Positions 12,041 to 24,570 of a stretch of DNA of 64,000 nt are shown here, in pieces. The notes under the pieces are model-generated. The model saw nothing but the letters and a program-made list of their open reading frames with translations. It had not been told where the DNA came from and did no database searches. This stretch comes from Pieris napi (taxonomy: Eukaryota > Arthropoda > Insecta > Lepidoptera > Pieridae). The DNA lies in assembly GCF_905475465.1 (NCBI RefSeq), contig NC_062234.1, positions 10,749,001 through 10,813,000 of the forward strand, given 5' to 3'. A program made the translations under genes and the position numbers. Numbering within the stretch: position 1 is the first letter of the stretch; the number at the start of each line of letters is the position of its first letter.

Positions 12041-15000
12041 AAGTGTTATATAATGAAAAGACCATTTCAGATCCAAAGTCGAGTTTCAAATGACATCAGA
12101 GTTGCTATGTTAAAACTACTGGAGTTTTTTGTAAACAAAATAAGTCTAGGCGTCCTACATCAATCAAATAGTTTTTTTTATATTCTACTATTGTGTTTGG
12201 TCTATATAGTATTCGGTGCAATTTGCAATTTGTGATACGCCTAATGGCTACCATTTTTTGTTGTTAAAATTTAAACACTTTCGTTTACTAATCAGAAGCA
12301 GTGACATGTTATCTCAATATGTTGTTGCATTCCAAAAATATCATGTTGACGCTTTTTGTTACCACACAAAAAGTCGACCCGTCCAATGGCACATTAATGT
12401 AAGTGATGCACAAAAACACTAATTTGTAATATTTTTTTATTAACGCAACCTAAAATAGCATGTGAACATGACAAATTCTTAGAATAAGTAGGTACTTATC
12501 ATCACTACTTAGTTTGATCTAAATTAATAAAAAACATCATCCTAAAAAAGCGATTGATGAATGTAATAATTAGAATCAGAACCCAATCCTAGTCCGATAC
12601 AAATCGAATACACGGTTGTTTCTTTAGTCTATGTTTATTCAGGCAGAAGTTGCTCAGACTTTCTTATTCTCATAATCGACGGTTAATTGTTAAATTATAG
12701 AAATTCCTTGTCATTTTTTTAAAGACTCAGAACTATGTTTTAATGTCATCGCTGCCTATATTGTTGAAAAAAGTTTTCTTAATATAATAATACAAAATTG
12801 ATGACATTTTTCGGCAAATTCCGATACGTTACTAATAACAGTATCTTTATATCTAATACAATAAAATTATCATAACGTCTTAACTGATAATACGTTTAAT
12901 CCTACGCCATCCTTACGTCAAACATATCCTGTTGTAATCACGTAGTAAAGAAAGTGTAAATGTAGATAAATGAGAATTTAAAATTATCATCCATCTTGAT
13001 TGAATCTGTTATCGTATTAATAACCGTCAAAACGGGATATGTTAAATTTATTATATATTGTACTAAATTTAAAAACATAGAAATAAGGAAAGCAGGATTG
13101 GAATATGTATATAGTTTTTATTAGGACTTCGCCTCACCACAATTAACAATTTTCAATTGAGATAAACCAAAAAATATAGCGCATGTTTAGTTACAACATA
13201 ATATGACGATTGGATATCGAATACAGTGCTACTGGCAGCGCCGGTAACTGTAAGTGTAAGATCCAGATTACATGAAGTATTTTTTTTAGTTTTATAAAAT
13301 ACGAATCTTTCCTCTTCATAATATTAAGTATTGATTAATATAGATACAGTTAAACGGACAAAAAGGAAATCTTGTACGCCGCTACGAGTTCTCAGAAAGA
13401 TGCTAAGATAAATCTTACGTCAAACAACGTTCTATTTAGGCAAATATATATCTAACGGATCTAGACAGCTTTTATTAGCTAGTCACGTAGTCATTATTTA
13501 TTTAGTCTACGACAAGAACACCTTTTTTTAATTATCAAGTTTGTTAATCACTTAAGACAAGTAATTTACTACTGACTTAAGTATTGTAGGATATATCTAC
13601 ATAAAACCCTGTTATGTATTTTGTTAAGGATATTTTTATTAAATTATAAATATTGTTACGATATTTTTGCTGTCCAAAGGTTAATTTGTTACTATATGAT
13701 ATTAGTCAAATTCTTTTACATCTAAATCTAAATTATACAATTCAAGGTTAAAACATCGAAAAAGCGTTTTAGTTCTGTAAAAGGTTTCAATAACAATATA
13801 AATATAACCACAGTATTAATATAACATTGTTGAACGCTTTTAATTAATTATTATCAAGTTTATCATGAAATTGTTTATTCCAATAATATCTCGTGTCCGA
13901 ATGTCATTTTAGTTGTTAAGTAATAAATCGGTCATTTTACCTTCATAGATTAACATTTAATAATTAATTTCTTTGTTGTATATAAACTTAAATCATTTAC
14001 GAAATTTAAATATTATTCATAATTTTACGTTCTATCTTTCGTTCGGTTTTCGCTAAACCTAATATCTTGTTGGTCATAGATTCCATAAATTTGGATGAAG
14101 TTAAAATAAATGTCCACAAGCTTACACAAGATTAGCAGAAACATGGTCAAGATAGAGCCGAATGGAGGACTCTTTAAGAGGTCCTTGAAAAAATATAACT
14201 TTTTTTTTATACAAGCAGTGTGTGTCTTTTGTAAATAATATTGTTTAGAGAAATAAATGAAGCTTAATTATTATTATTATAGCTTACATAAGCATTGGGT
14301 AAATGCAAATAGACACTCATCACATTAGTGTGATCCAGTAATTCAAACAATCAGCACAGAACATCATTTCGCACTTCTCAAATTGTTTAAAATCAGTTAT
14401 CGAATGGTCCACTACTGTAGTAGTACAGGAGTTATTACTGAGTTCGTTATAAAAGTTTAAAATTAGAATCTAATTATTTCGCCCGAGAGTCAAACCGACG
14501 GCTAGTCGTCTGGGAAACATCCGCACCTGTTCCGTTGGCAACCTGCCACAAAATTCCAATTTACTCATTGTGTTACTAGGTCTTTGTGTCATTTAAATTA
14601 TTTTTTTCAACCAATTAACCGTGTAAATCTAGCCTCACACGTCGTGAAACGCGGCAACTTCTTTTAGTTGTTGAAACTGTTTAAAGTACAGTATGTTTAT
14701 CTTAAAGTCATTTAATATTTCAACGTGCCTATTGGTTTTCAGGGCAGACATAAAAATGTCTAGGGACTATAATGTTTTTTTTGTGTTTGCGTAAACCTTT
14801 TAAATATAGATATGTATTTTCCGTTTATTTAGTATGATATTTATAAAAAAACTACTTTTAAGAAATATATAATGAATTGTAATTATAAATAAAAATGGCT
14901 GTATTATAAAATATTGAAATTATACGCTTTTAATACTACTGCATGCATTGAGGGCGATCTGGCGATTGACTATTTCACTAATCTACTAAAAAAAATAACG

Positions 15001-16484
15001 CCGCTAAACAATAATTTCAAAATAGGAACAACTGATTGTAACTGAATACCATATTTTTTGCGCAAAATACGTTGATACGTTGTATCATAATAACAGGTAT
15101 TTATACCGAATCACAAAAAAGTTTGACGTGCGTCTGACGCACGTTTGCCAAGTTTCCAATGATAATAAACTAATAAACAATGTGCAGTGGGCAGAATGGG
15201 GGTACCTACTGCAATGTATTGTTCAAAATTGGGTTAGTGGAGGTTCAATTTATGCAATTGGGACCAGAACGAAAACAATAAGCATATATTATCTTCATTT
15301 AAATTTTGTGTTTGTAGGTACGTTATATCTACCAATTTATGTTATGACTTCTAGTTAATTTTATTGAGGAAAATATCACTTTCGCGCAATATATGTTACG
15401 TAGGAATAACGAAGGACAAGAGGGATGAATTACAAACTGCACAGCAAATGTATATAATCAAATTATTTTATTATTAAATCAAGTTGTTGTCAAGTTTAAA
15501 AAACAGTTTTTAATTTATACCGTGTTTTTTATCAGACTGGAATTGACGTTTTCATGAGGGGTTAACAGAAATATATGTATTTATTATAGATTTCATAAGT
15601 TATCATTCGCCCGTCAAGTCTGTTGTGATAGTTTTTTGGAAATATTTAATGTACTATGGTGAATTTGAATTATGTATAGAAATGAAACATTATAGGTCCA
15701 ATTAATTTGAAAAAATGCCCAAAGCTTAAAAGAATAAAAAAAACACTTGTCTAAAGCAATTTGAACTGTTTTGTAAAATTAAAAAAAACTATATTGAAAT
15801 AATTTATAATAGGACCGCATGTTAAAGCTTGCACATATTACAGAACCTTTGTGCCTTTAAATATCACATATACTTTGGAAGTTTCCGTTGAAGTGATTAA
15901 TAAATAAAAGAACTTCTGGGAATGTGATTAATTAGTTTGATTTCCACGACGTTATCTATTTAATAAATAATAATATTTGTTATCATTTATCTTTACACGA
16001 AAATTTATATAAAACAAACAAAAAGCAACAAAGCGTTTTAATAATTTGAATAAAAAAATCGATGGACTCTGGTGAGATACTTTCAGAAGCCATACGTGAT
16101 TACAAACATCGCCACCTATTGTGACAACGAAACTTTTATAAAATTACATTAAAAAACGAGTGCAGTTAATGTGTTTGGACACAATCCAATGGGAGATCAC
16201 CTTGGCCGTTACCGCAAATAAATTCCAGTTTTCACTCGAAGAAATCCGAGATTGTTTGATACTTTGAATGAATGTTTGTGCACTTCTCGATAGTCTCTTT
16301 GTTCATGTGTTTAATATTTGTACTTTTCCATATCCGTTTTTAGAAGTGCGAAATGATATGATGAATTACTCGACTGGTGAATCAATGAAATATAGCTTTG
16401 TTATTAACACATTATAATAATAGTGATTGCACGTATTACATATTCCGACGCATCTAAAATTAAATCAGAAGGAGAAACAGAAGT
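12041..16484. other. Non-coding stretch
   Basis: Very AT-rich. Apart from the LINE scrap at 14130-14283 and a small ACGTGCGT/ACGCACGT inverted repeat near 15127-15145, nothing identifiable. Confidence 0.5.
14130..14283 (+). pseudogene. LINE 3' fragment with (ATT)n tail
   Basis: Reads like an RTE C-terminus (KLTQD...QDRAEWRTL with stops), then an AT-rich 3' UTR and an ATT-triplet tail at about 14265-14282. 5'-truncated. Confidence 0.5.
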
Positions 16485-17030
16485 TGTTGTACTAGTGACT
16501 TCGGCGACTCTCCTCCCTGAGGTAGTAGGCTCGGTCCCCAACTGTGAATAAATCTGCCCGATATCACCGATTACGAGACCAGGGCCAAGTTGAGATTACT
16601 CCTTGACCTCTCACCACCGGATTGACACCCCGGGCTCGACCCCATCAGCTGCGTGCAGCGAGTAGAGACCACGTTTCCCCGCGCGCTGCAGCCCCCAACA
16701 AGGGCTATACAGCCCGCCCCCGTACCGCCTTATATTAGGAGGGCGCTAACATAGACACCATCCGAAGGGGACATATGCCCCGAACGGGCCAAAACACCCT
16801 CGAGGGAGGGTGTTACAAAAGCTACCTTGGCCTGTACATAAATGATATGTCGCATAGAACACTCCTTCGTACGATTAAGAAAAACATCGTTAGGAAACCA
16901 GTATCACTTAGACACAAAACCAGTATCACTTGACGGCATATGTCTGACACAAAAGGCTTGATACTTGCCTATTAGAAAAACAAATGATCACGCAACGGAT
17001 ATTAACAGGTAGTAGCGCCGCTTGTTTTTC
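16485..17030 (+). mobile_element. Diverged SINE with a GC-rich insertion
   Basis: The head (CTCCCTGAGGTAGTAGGCTC, degenerate B box) is at 16485-16550 and the body resumes near 16840, continuing to TAGTAGCGCCGCTTG. A short internal duplication (ACCAGTATCACTT twice) lies near 16898-16932. The intervening 16553-16836 is foreign. Confidence 0.6.
16553..16836. other. GC-rich insert of unknown origin inside a SINE
   Basis: About 280 bases far richer in GC than the surroundings (CCCCGCGCGCTGCAGCCCCC; CACCCTCGAGGGAGGGTG), with no long open frame and no family I recognise. It separates two halves of a SINE and so was inserted later. Confidence 0.55.
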
Positions 17031-17428
17031 TTTACATTATCATCTACTAAACATATAATCTACTGTAGAACTTAACCTTGTAAGTTGATTGTTAAAGTAT
17101 ATTTAACTATACTATACGAATAATCTTAAATACTACAGGATTTCAAAAAATTTAATAGTATCCCTTAGTAGCTTGAACAGATTACCTAAATATTTTATAA
17201 AATATCCAGTCATGCCGATACCGGCACAAGCCGCTAGTAAGTAAACTAGAATGGCGTTTGGACGTCAAATATCTGGTTAATTTAAATCACTTGCTCTGTA
17301 TAACTTCGAACAATAAGATACAACTTGTATCGAATCAATTTTATAAATAAGAACTTTCGTCGAAGATGCAAGGAACGAAGAATCAAATAGCCACTTCTTC
17401 CTGGTATCATTAAACTTTTGTGTATCAT

Positions 17429-17466
17429 TTTTGTCTAGCTTATAAAGCCTTATAAGCTAGACAAAA
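17429..17466. repeat. Perfect 17-base-pair hairpin
   Basis: TTTTGTCTAGCTTATAA, a four-base loop, then its exact reverse complement. No gene is adjacent. Confidence 0.85.
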
Positions 17467-18284
17467 CATAAAAAAACACTGAGATAAAAAAAAAATAGAA
17501 TTGCGTTACTGTACCCTAAACAATATTCCATAAAAACTACTTCAAAGGAAAATGTCAAATATGAATAGTCATTACTTGTCACGTGATGTGAATTATTGCG
17601 CCTCACGAGTTACATGACTTGTCTAAATAATTGAATTTAGCTTTACACTTGTATCGAACGGAATTCCGAACAAGGTTTACGACGAAATGCGCATACGCAT
17701 AAAACAGACGGCATTAAGGAAAGGGGCGAGAGATTTTATAGCTTAAAGGAAATTACTTTTGTAATACAGCTATAATGGACTTTTTAATACACTTGTAAAC
17801 TTAGATATTGTAAACAGTTAAGGATAATAGTATTTGAAATCGATTTGCTTTTTTGTATCAATAAAAATTTGTAAAATTTTAATAACGGCTTTGGTGTAGG
17901 TACAATTCGAATAAAACGCGAGCTTATTACATTCGTTTTACATATAGAATGGAACGGTTAAATTAAATAGTGTAATAAATGCACATTAAATAGTTTTAAA
18001 CTGTTAAAAAAAAATATTAAAAAAAAATAAAAGAACCTATAAAATTTTTATTCACAATAGTTACAAATTTTACAATAAAAAATTCTATAATACAAAAAAT
18101 TTGCTGTGAGGGAGCGGTATAGTGTTATTATTCATTGATATTGTAAAACGATATTTCTACAGTCTGTGATCCTTTTCTTTTTGACTGTGGTGAATTTTTG
18201 TGTATCATGGAAATCAATATTTATACATAGTTAACTATGTAGACTTATCGTCAGTATTAAAAAACAGAGCGTCTATGATCAAAT

Positions 18285-18412
18285 ATTGATTTATTAATTT
18301 ACACTTTATGCAGACAATTAAATAATAAAACTAACAAAAAACTTAAAAATCATACTACGGGCGGCCTTATCGCTACCAAGCGATCTGTTGAAGGCAACCC
18401 AAATCATTTACG
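18285..18412 (-). repeat. Antisense 3' tail of a non-LTR element, second copy
   Basis: Matches 10835-10975 in core and tail but is more diverged. The GGCGGCCTTATCGCTACCAA segment is the best preserved part. Confidence 0.5.
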
Positions 18413-19008
18413 TTTCAACTTTCAAGTGTAATTTGCTTCAAATGTAATACAATTTGCGCGCCATCTCGAAATAAAGATTTATTACTTCACCCACACGCAA
18501 TAACGCTACAAGTTCAAGTGTATTTGATTCTAAATAAAACAGAGGAATGTTGTTAATTCTATGTTAAATTATGTAACGAAAGCTTTATTCTGTACGTTGT
18601 GTTAAGAAAAACTGTTTGGTAACACATCTTTGCTTCCGTGTTTAGTTTATTTACTCGATTTGAAGGCTAAACACATAGATCATTCGATGGAAGGGTACTC
18701 ACTTTTAAGATTGCCCTTCCTAAATAAAGGATAGAAGAAAAGAATTAAATGTGTCAACTAGTACTATAAGATAAAATGTACTAAATCTTCGATAATGTAA
18801 CCCAGGCGTTAAAAATATATACCAATGAAAATCTCTGTATTGGATTTGCCGTGAAAACAATTGACAATAGAGCAAAATTATGTACTACAGTTTTAAAGAA
18901 GGCATCTACAAAATAAACCGGCAAACCAACTATTACATTTATACTTAATAAAATAGGCGATTGAATGTTAGTAAACTTCAATGTTACTTATCAAGTCGTA
19001 CTTATTGA

Positions 19009-19200
19009 AAGAAAACACTTTTTTAACGAATTGAAGTTATGTATTATTATAAACTTATAATTATTTTACATAATAAAAATTTATTCCGACGTTTCGCGTG
19101 CTTTACAGCGTGCGTGGTCACGTAATACATAATATAACTTCAATCCGGTAAAAAAGTGTTTTCTTAAAATGTGTAAAAGTTATGTTAATAAAAGACAATA
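19009..19200. mobile_element. Palindromic repeat element
   Basis: AAGAAAACACTTTTTTA with the following ATTGAAGTTAT is paired in reverse at 19125-19165 (about 32 bases, two mismatches). The core contains CCGACGTTTCGCGTGCTTTA, shared with 44888-45010; the shared sequence also runs past the right arm to about 19200. Confidence 0.65.
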
Positions 19201-22200
19201 CTTAAGTCGTACTTAATTATGTTTAAATACTACAAATATAACTATATATCTCATAAATTATAGTATTACGATAAATCTGTAACAGATAAACTCTGCAGAA
19301 CATTTTCGGTGTCTTAAGGTCATTTTCCAAAAAAGGGTAAAAAAAACAACTTTATAAGGAAGCCGAGGTGTGTTTGTTGACCTTTCGCTTTATTTACGGA
19401 GTCTCAATTAAGGTCTTCCAGTAGAAAGTTGACATTAACAAGTGAAATGAAAATCAAAAAGTTTTTGAACAGAACAATGAGAAAACTTGCCAGTATCATT
19501 AAACATTTAAAAATAGCCCCGAAATTGGCAACATTGTTTCTCGATTTATAACGCAATTTCTTGCAGTAAATTGAAGTTATTAGCTTAATGGACGCGCTTT
19601 TTATAACAAGCGACAGTTTTTTTTTAATTATTCTGGAACACGATAATTTTATAAACCTTTGACGTCTTCTCTTAGGAAATAGACATCTCTTGCGGTTTGT
19701 GAATTTGGTTTTTTGATGACGTAAATTAAGTGGAACTTGCGATATCTCTGATCTCATGTTAATTTTACGTGACGCATACAGTTTTGGTGACAAGGTTATA
19801 GGCAGCGACACTTTAATACTATTTTGACATATCCTTTGGGGCTTAACACAGTAATATTTGATGAAATTTTCGTATTCATGTTCCACAATAGGTTTTTTAG
19901 TTGTCCAAACTTGCATATAGAAAATAATTGTTTGTTGTCACACCAGGCTTGGAGGCTACTGACGTATAATCATTCAATAGCCTGAAATAGGTAAAACTGG
20001 CGTAATTAACCACAAAATAAGAAAGCTTACCATGACTCTTGAAAAGCGTTCAGAATGAAATTTTAAATTAGCTTCAATGCAAATTTAATATTTAATTGGC
20101 GACGAAAAGTCTCAGAGAAACGACCTTTTTCAACATAACTTGTGCCCACGATTGCGTAAAATATTGGTACAAGTGCATACTCATTACTACGTATTTATTA
20201 AAGCATATTTAAAAACACTAAACTGTTTAAAACACAAGTTTATCAAAGTTACAATAAATTATTTTCTAATCTAAAAACTATAAAATCGAAGAATGCATCA
20301 TTATTCATATGACATGTAAAACTCGTTTAAAATTTCTATAAATGCAATTACAAAAAAAGTTATAAAAGTGTATCTTCTATCTATTAAGTTTCATTAGCTG
20401 CCAGGCATTATATTTGACTAAATCCTACATTACCTTATCAACAGGTATGGTACAATACCTTACTTGACTACAACATATTGTAATTTTATTAATCCGTGAT
20501 AATTATAGATAGAAATAGATTATACCGATAATTTGTTATACATGCAATGACGTAAGTAACCTTGTTGGAAAGCCGATCTTCAGTTATTGCATTATGACGC
20601 GAAAGCCATGAGAAAATTCTCTTTTGTAATTAATGAAGTTGCCATCCGTACATGCATTGATTTATGGTTTCATGAAATAAATCTGTTTCTAAACTCTATT
20701 AATATGAATTAAATCACGTAGAATTTTCAGTCAATAAGTGTTATTTTTCATATGTTTGATAAATGATAATAACTCTATTGTTAATATGTAAACACAGTGT
20801 ATGTGTATTGTGTATCTAAGCACAGGTTAAAAAGGTTAGAAAAACAAAAGACAATATATTATGTATAATGCAGTGAAACGGTCGTTCATCTTGTTAGTAA
20901 TTAAACAAATACATATGACCCTGTAAATAGGTTAAATTTGTTTCCAGTTTACAAGCATTCGAAATTTAAAATGTCATATCTCTATAAAAGGACATTGAAA
21001 TCGGAACATTATGACACGTTTTAGTGTCCAAGGTCGTTATGTCTGTTCGTATATCCGTTGCAACGACCTTTGTGACTCATTATTTCATAATACAGCCTTT
21101 CAATTATATATTACAAAGGCCAGTTTATAAATCTTGTGTTTCTATCTATAACTATTGATGTGTGTGTGACACTCGTAACCAATGTTGCGCCAAAATATTG
21201 CATTTGATTCCACTGACTATTTTTCTTTATAGAAAAGTAACTGGTTTAGTTTTGTTTAATTGAATCGACCCTAGAACCTCTGGACTGTACGCACAGGGCC
21301 AACTGTTATACGGTCATTATTATGGCGAGTTTTTATCATGTATGATTAATAATAATCTGCATAATATAATTTCCACGAATTTATAGATACTGTTTGCACT
21401 GAGTTTGTTGCGTTTAGTTAAGTATTTAAATTCATGTTTTTTTTTAAAACGTTAGGCGTGGTAAAGCTTCCCCATTATTTTAATCCTGTGAAAAAAATTC
21501 CTGAAGGAATGTAGGATATGCGTATACCTAGATAGGTTTTGATTTTATAAGAGGTTCCAAAAATGTTTTACGTAGAAACCTTTGCAGTTAACCATAACTT
21601 ACATAAGTAAGAATCTAAGGTTGACATTATTTGGTTGGAAAGACATCTTTAATCTTTAATATTTTTTGTTGAAATAGTGTTAGTTAGTGTGTGTTACTAC
21701 TTTATTATACAAGTTATCTTCTGATTCAAATATTGGAAAATGAAAAATATCTATATTGATCAAGCGATTATGTGCAATTTAGGTGAATTTTGGATTCAGT
21801 GATTAAAAAGTTAACAATTTATTTTCTCATTTAATCTTATGATAAATGAGATGATAAATTTACACCTTTTGTACACGTTTTTAATTTTATTGTTTTTCTT
21901 TTATTTTTTTGAGACGACATCTCCTAACTTTTTAAATACGTCTTAAATAAATCTAAAATCAATTCCACGTGAACTTTGTGTATGTTCCGCCATAGCTCCT
22001 CCGTCCGTGAACCACTCAGGATAATCAAGGATGGATGATTTGCAATGCAAACTATAATATTATATAATGTTCATGTGTGTGCAACACATATATTATTCGT
22101 TTCTTGGAATTTATTTAAGTTTTCATGGCACAATTCAAGCTTCTAGTATGTAACACACGAAGTCAATTAGGTATTGTGCAATATTGTCCACTTAGGCGTC

Positions 22201-22419
22201 TCCAGCGAAGACAGTGTAACATTCGCACAAATGGTTAACAGTCTGCTTCCTGCCTCTAACATTGAACTACTTCTGGCCCGCGCGCCGGCCAAGTGCACCG
22301 AGGATTTACGAATATAAATAAAACAGAATTACACGTGATACGACTCTGTTTCACTGTGACAATGATTCGCCAGAAATATTTTTTGATGAAAAATTCTTGT
22401 CGTTTTGTGTACTAAAATG
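19201..22419 (+). other. Upstream region or intron of the windpipe-like gene
   Basis: Lies before the first coding exon and probably belongs to its 5' intron. Only the unassigned frame at 19404-19916 stands out. A short GC-rich patch lies at 22276-22300. Confidence 0.45.
19404..19916 (-). other. Unassigned 170-codon open frame
   Basis: The longest frame not explained by genes or transposons. It is Lys/Arg/Ser/Ile-rich with a hydrophobic C-terminal stretch (CLMILASFLIVLF) and no recognised domain. In sequence this AT-rich, one such frame by chance in 64 kb is not surprising. Confidence 0.15.
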
Positions 22420-22436
22420 TTGTATTCTCTTTTCAG
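22420..22436 (+). promoter_or_regulatory. Splice acceptor directly before the windpipe-like start codon
   Basis: A pyrimidine-rich run ending in CAG is followed at once by ATGG. The coding exon therefore begins at the initiation codon, and the 5' UTR must come from an upstream exon. Confidence 0.75.
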
Positions 22437-24557
22437 ATGGCGCAAAGCTACAACATGGCGTGGCTGCGTATATCTGCTTGCTTCATAGTGGTGTCCCTAC
22501 TTCTGAATTCATCTTTGGCTGCCATCTGCCCGAAAAGCTGCGTTTGCAGCACCACGAGAGATGGCTTACACCGAGCCACGTGCAGCAACCTAGCAGAGCT
22601 TTACAAATATACTCTACGTCAGAAACACCATAATGTTAATATTTTAGATCTCTCGCACAACAATATAACTAAAATAACTCATGAATTAGATAAACTTACT
22701 GAAGTTGTTACTCTAGATTTATCCACGAATGGCCTTACAGATATCAATAAATTTTTACATAATTCACGAAAACTCGTACATTTAAATCTGGCTAACAATA
22801 GATTTCAAAAGTTGGCACTAGTGCATTTACCAAAAAGCGTGAGCTCTTTAGATTTAACAAATAATTTACTCGAAGACGTGCCTTCTGATGTTACACATTT
22901 GAACAGTCTAGAACATTTGGAACTTGAAGGAAATCCCCTACATTGTTCTTGTGATAATGTTATTGCTCGGGACCACTTATTATCCTTAAATGTGTACATA
23001 GATGATGTTAAATGTCAAACACCATTGAGGCTTAAAGGCCGTTCCTGGCTAGAACTAAAAACGAAAGATATATGTAAAGCTTCTAAAACGGATTTTATGG
23101 ATATGATGATGGGAGACCAACCAATTGATGCTATTAGAATTGGAGAGGAAACATCAGCATTAAAATCTATGTCCTTAGTATCTGGAAACGACTTAGAGGA
23201 TGGAAATATCATTCATGGTGAAGAACTCTCTGACGACGATGATAGCGTACAGTTTATGAAAGTGGGTCGCTTGTCAACTTCTTCTCCTTTAAGTGAAATC
23301 GAAGGTTCTGGTGAAGCTGAAAGCACGACAATAAGTGATATTATTGAACCAGTTCATGAGAAAAAAATATTGGCCAATCTGATGCTTTCGGAAGAAATAT
23401 TACCCGCTAATAATATTACAACCACAGAAAATCCCTTAGAAGGATCTGGAGAGGGATCTGGAGAGGGAATGTTTACTTTCGATTACGAAGATCAGACTGA
23501 AAGATTACCAGAGACTACAACTCCTGTATTTGAGGAGTTTAATCCGGAACCGGTTCATAAAATATTCGAAAATGATGAAGACAACAATGGGAGCACAACA
23601 GAATTCCCCATTCCGGAACCACCATCCATTTATCAAGGTGGAGTTGATTGGCACAGTCGAAATGCTAATGTCGAAGTCGTGACTGAGAAAGCAGTAACAC
23701 CCCAAATCACAAGAGACACGACCGTATCAGAACAAATACGAATAACTCAGGCTTCAGAAGTTTTGGGTCAAATACCGAATACGGAAGAAACAGTAACACC
23801 ACACAAAACAGGAACTTATGTATGCATAGCTTTAATAGTGGTTCTTTTAGTCGGATTAATTGGTTTTGCAATCACCAAAGGACAAATGCGTAAGCGAAGG
23901 GATAGAAGACTTCTTAGGCAACAAAAACGCGATGTGGAAAAAGCTTCGAAAGAAATGGTTGACATGAATAAATCGTTATTAGGCAAGCCAGCTGCAGTAG
24001 AGGCGCCTATTGATAAAAAGACTAACGGAAGATATGAACTAGTACCAACACATGAAAATAATGTGAAAAAAAATGAAAACGGAGACATAGGAAATGGGAT
24101 TAAGCAGAATGATGATAAACACCTAAGAACGGATAGCCCACGAGACACAAATCAGAACAAAAGTAGCTCTAAGGATAATAATTTAATCGAAGACCCAGTT
24201 TTACAACAAGAGACTTCTTTTGACTCCGACCCAGCATCACCCACATCTGGTAACAGACATTCTCTTTCTAGTGAAGACATCTTTGTTCCTATTGATGATG
24301 ATTCACCCAGATTAAATGGCACTGGAGGCTCTGACATTTCGCAACCACTAATTAATGGAGCCACTGATTCTGACTATCTGACACCATCTCGGGAATATGT
24401 GCCTGTTTACTCACCTGATATGGGCAGGGTTCGAATCAAAATGTCGGAAACTCCAAAACCTAAGACTCCAGTACTAGTTACTAGGAGCAGGTCTAACGCA
24501 GGGGATATAATAATAACACCTTCAGTCGATGGAAACGCACGCAAGTCCGCTACTTGA
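22437..24557 (+). CDS. wdp: Windpipe-like LRR chondroitin sulfate proteoglycan, single-pass membrane protein
   Basis: A 706-residue protein in one uninterrupted coding exon. In order: signal peptide (about 1-28), Cys-rich LRR N-flank (CPKSCVC...C), about five LRRs (LDLSHNNI, LDLSTNGL, LNLANNRF, LDLTNNLL, LELEGNPL), a four-Cys LRR C-flank starting HCSC, an acidic Ser/Thr-rich stalk with Ser-Gly glycosaminoglycan sites (EIEGSGEAES near 288, EGSGEGSGEG near 335), one membrane segment (about 460-482), a basic stop-transfer stretch (RKRRDRR) and a tail of about 220 residues ending near REYVPVYSPDMGRVRIK. This plan and length match Drosophila Windpipe, a cell-surface chondroitin sulfate proteoglycan reported to restrain JAK/STAT and Hedgehog signalling; that role is family knowledge. 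The ATG directly follows a splice acceptor (tattctcttttcag), so at least one non-coding 5' exon lies upstream. Orthology rests on architecture and remembered family features, not an alignment. Confidence 0.85.
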   Translation: MAQSYNMAWLRISACFIVVSLLLNSSLAAICPKSCVCSTTRDGLHRATCSNLAELYKYTLRQKHHNVNILDLSHNNITKITHELDKLTEVVTLDLSTNGLTDINKFLHNSRKLVHLNLANNRFQKLALVHLPKSVSSLDLTNNLLEDVPSDVTHLNSLEHLELEGNPLHCSCDNVIARDHLLSLNVYIDDVKCQTPLRLKGRSWLELKTKDICKASKTDFMDMMMGDQPIDAIRIGEETSALKSMSLVSGNDLEDGNIIHGEELSDDDDSVQFMKVGRLSTSSPLSEIEGSGEAESTTISDIIEPVHEKKILANLMLSEEILPANNITTTENPLEGSGEGSGEGMFTFDYEDQTERLPETTTPVFEEFNPEPVHKIFENDEDNNGSTTEFPIPEPPSIYQGGVDWHSRNANVEVVTEKAVTPQITRDTTVSEQIRITQASEVLGQIPNTEETVTPHKTGTYVCIALIVVLLVGLIGFAITKGQMRKRRDRRLLRQQKRDVEKASKEMVDMNKSLLGKPAAVEAPIDKKTNGRYELVPTHENNVKKNENGDIGNGIKQNDDKHLRTDSPRDTNQNKSSSKDNNLIEDPVLQQETSFDSDPASPTSGNRHSLSSEDIFVPIDDDSPRLNGTGGSDISQPLINGATDSDYLTPSREYVPVYSPDMGRVRIKMSETPKPKTPVLVTRSRSNAGDIIITPSVDGNARKSAT

Positions 24558-24570
24558 AATTTAGTTCAAT

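Noticed and set aside
22313..22360. TATAAATA and a TCACTGT initiator-like motif upstream of the windpipe-like ATG
   Set aside because: Spacing is poor and the coding exon begins at a splice acceptor, so a promoter this close would leave no room for an exon with a donor site.
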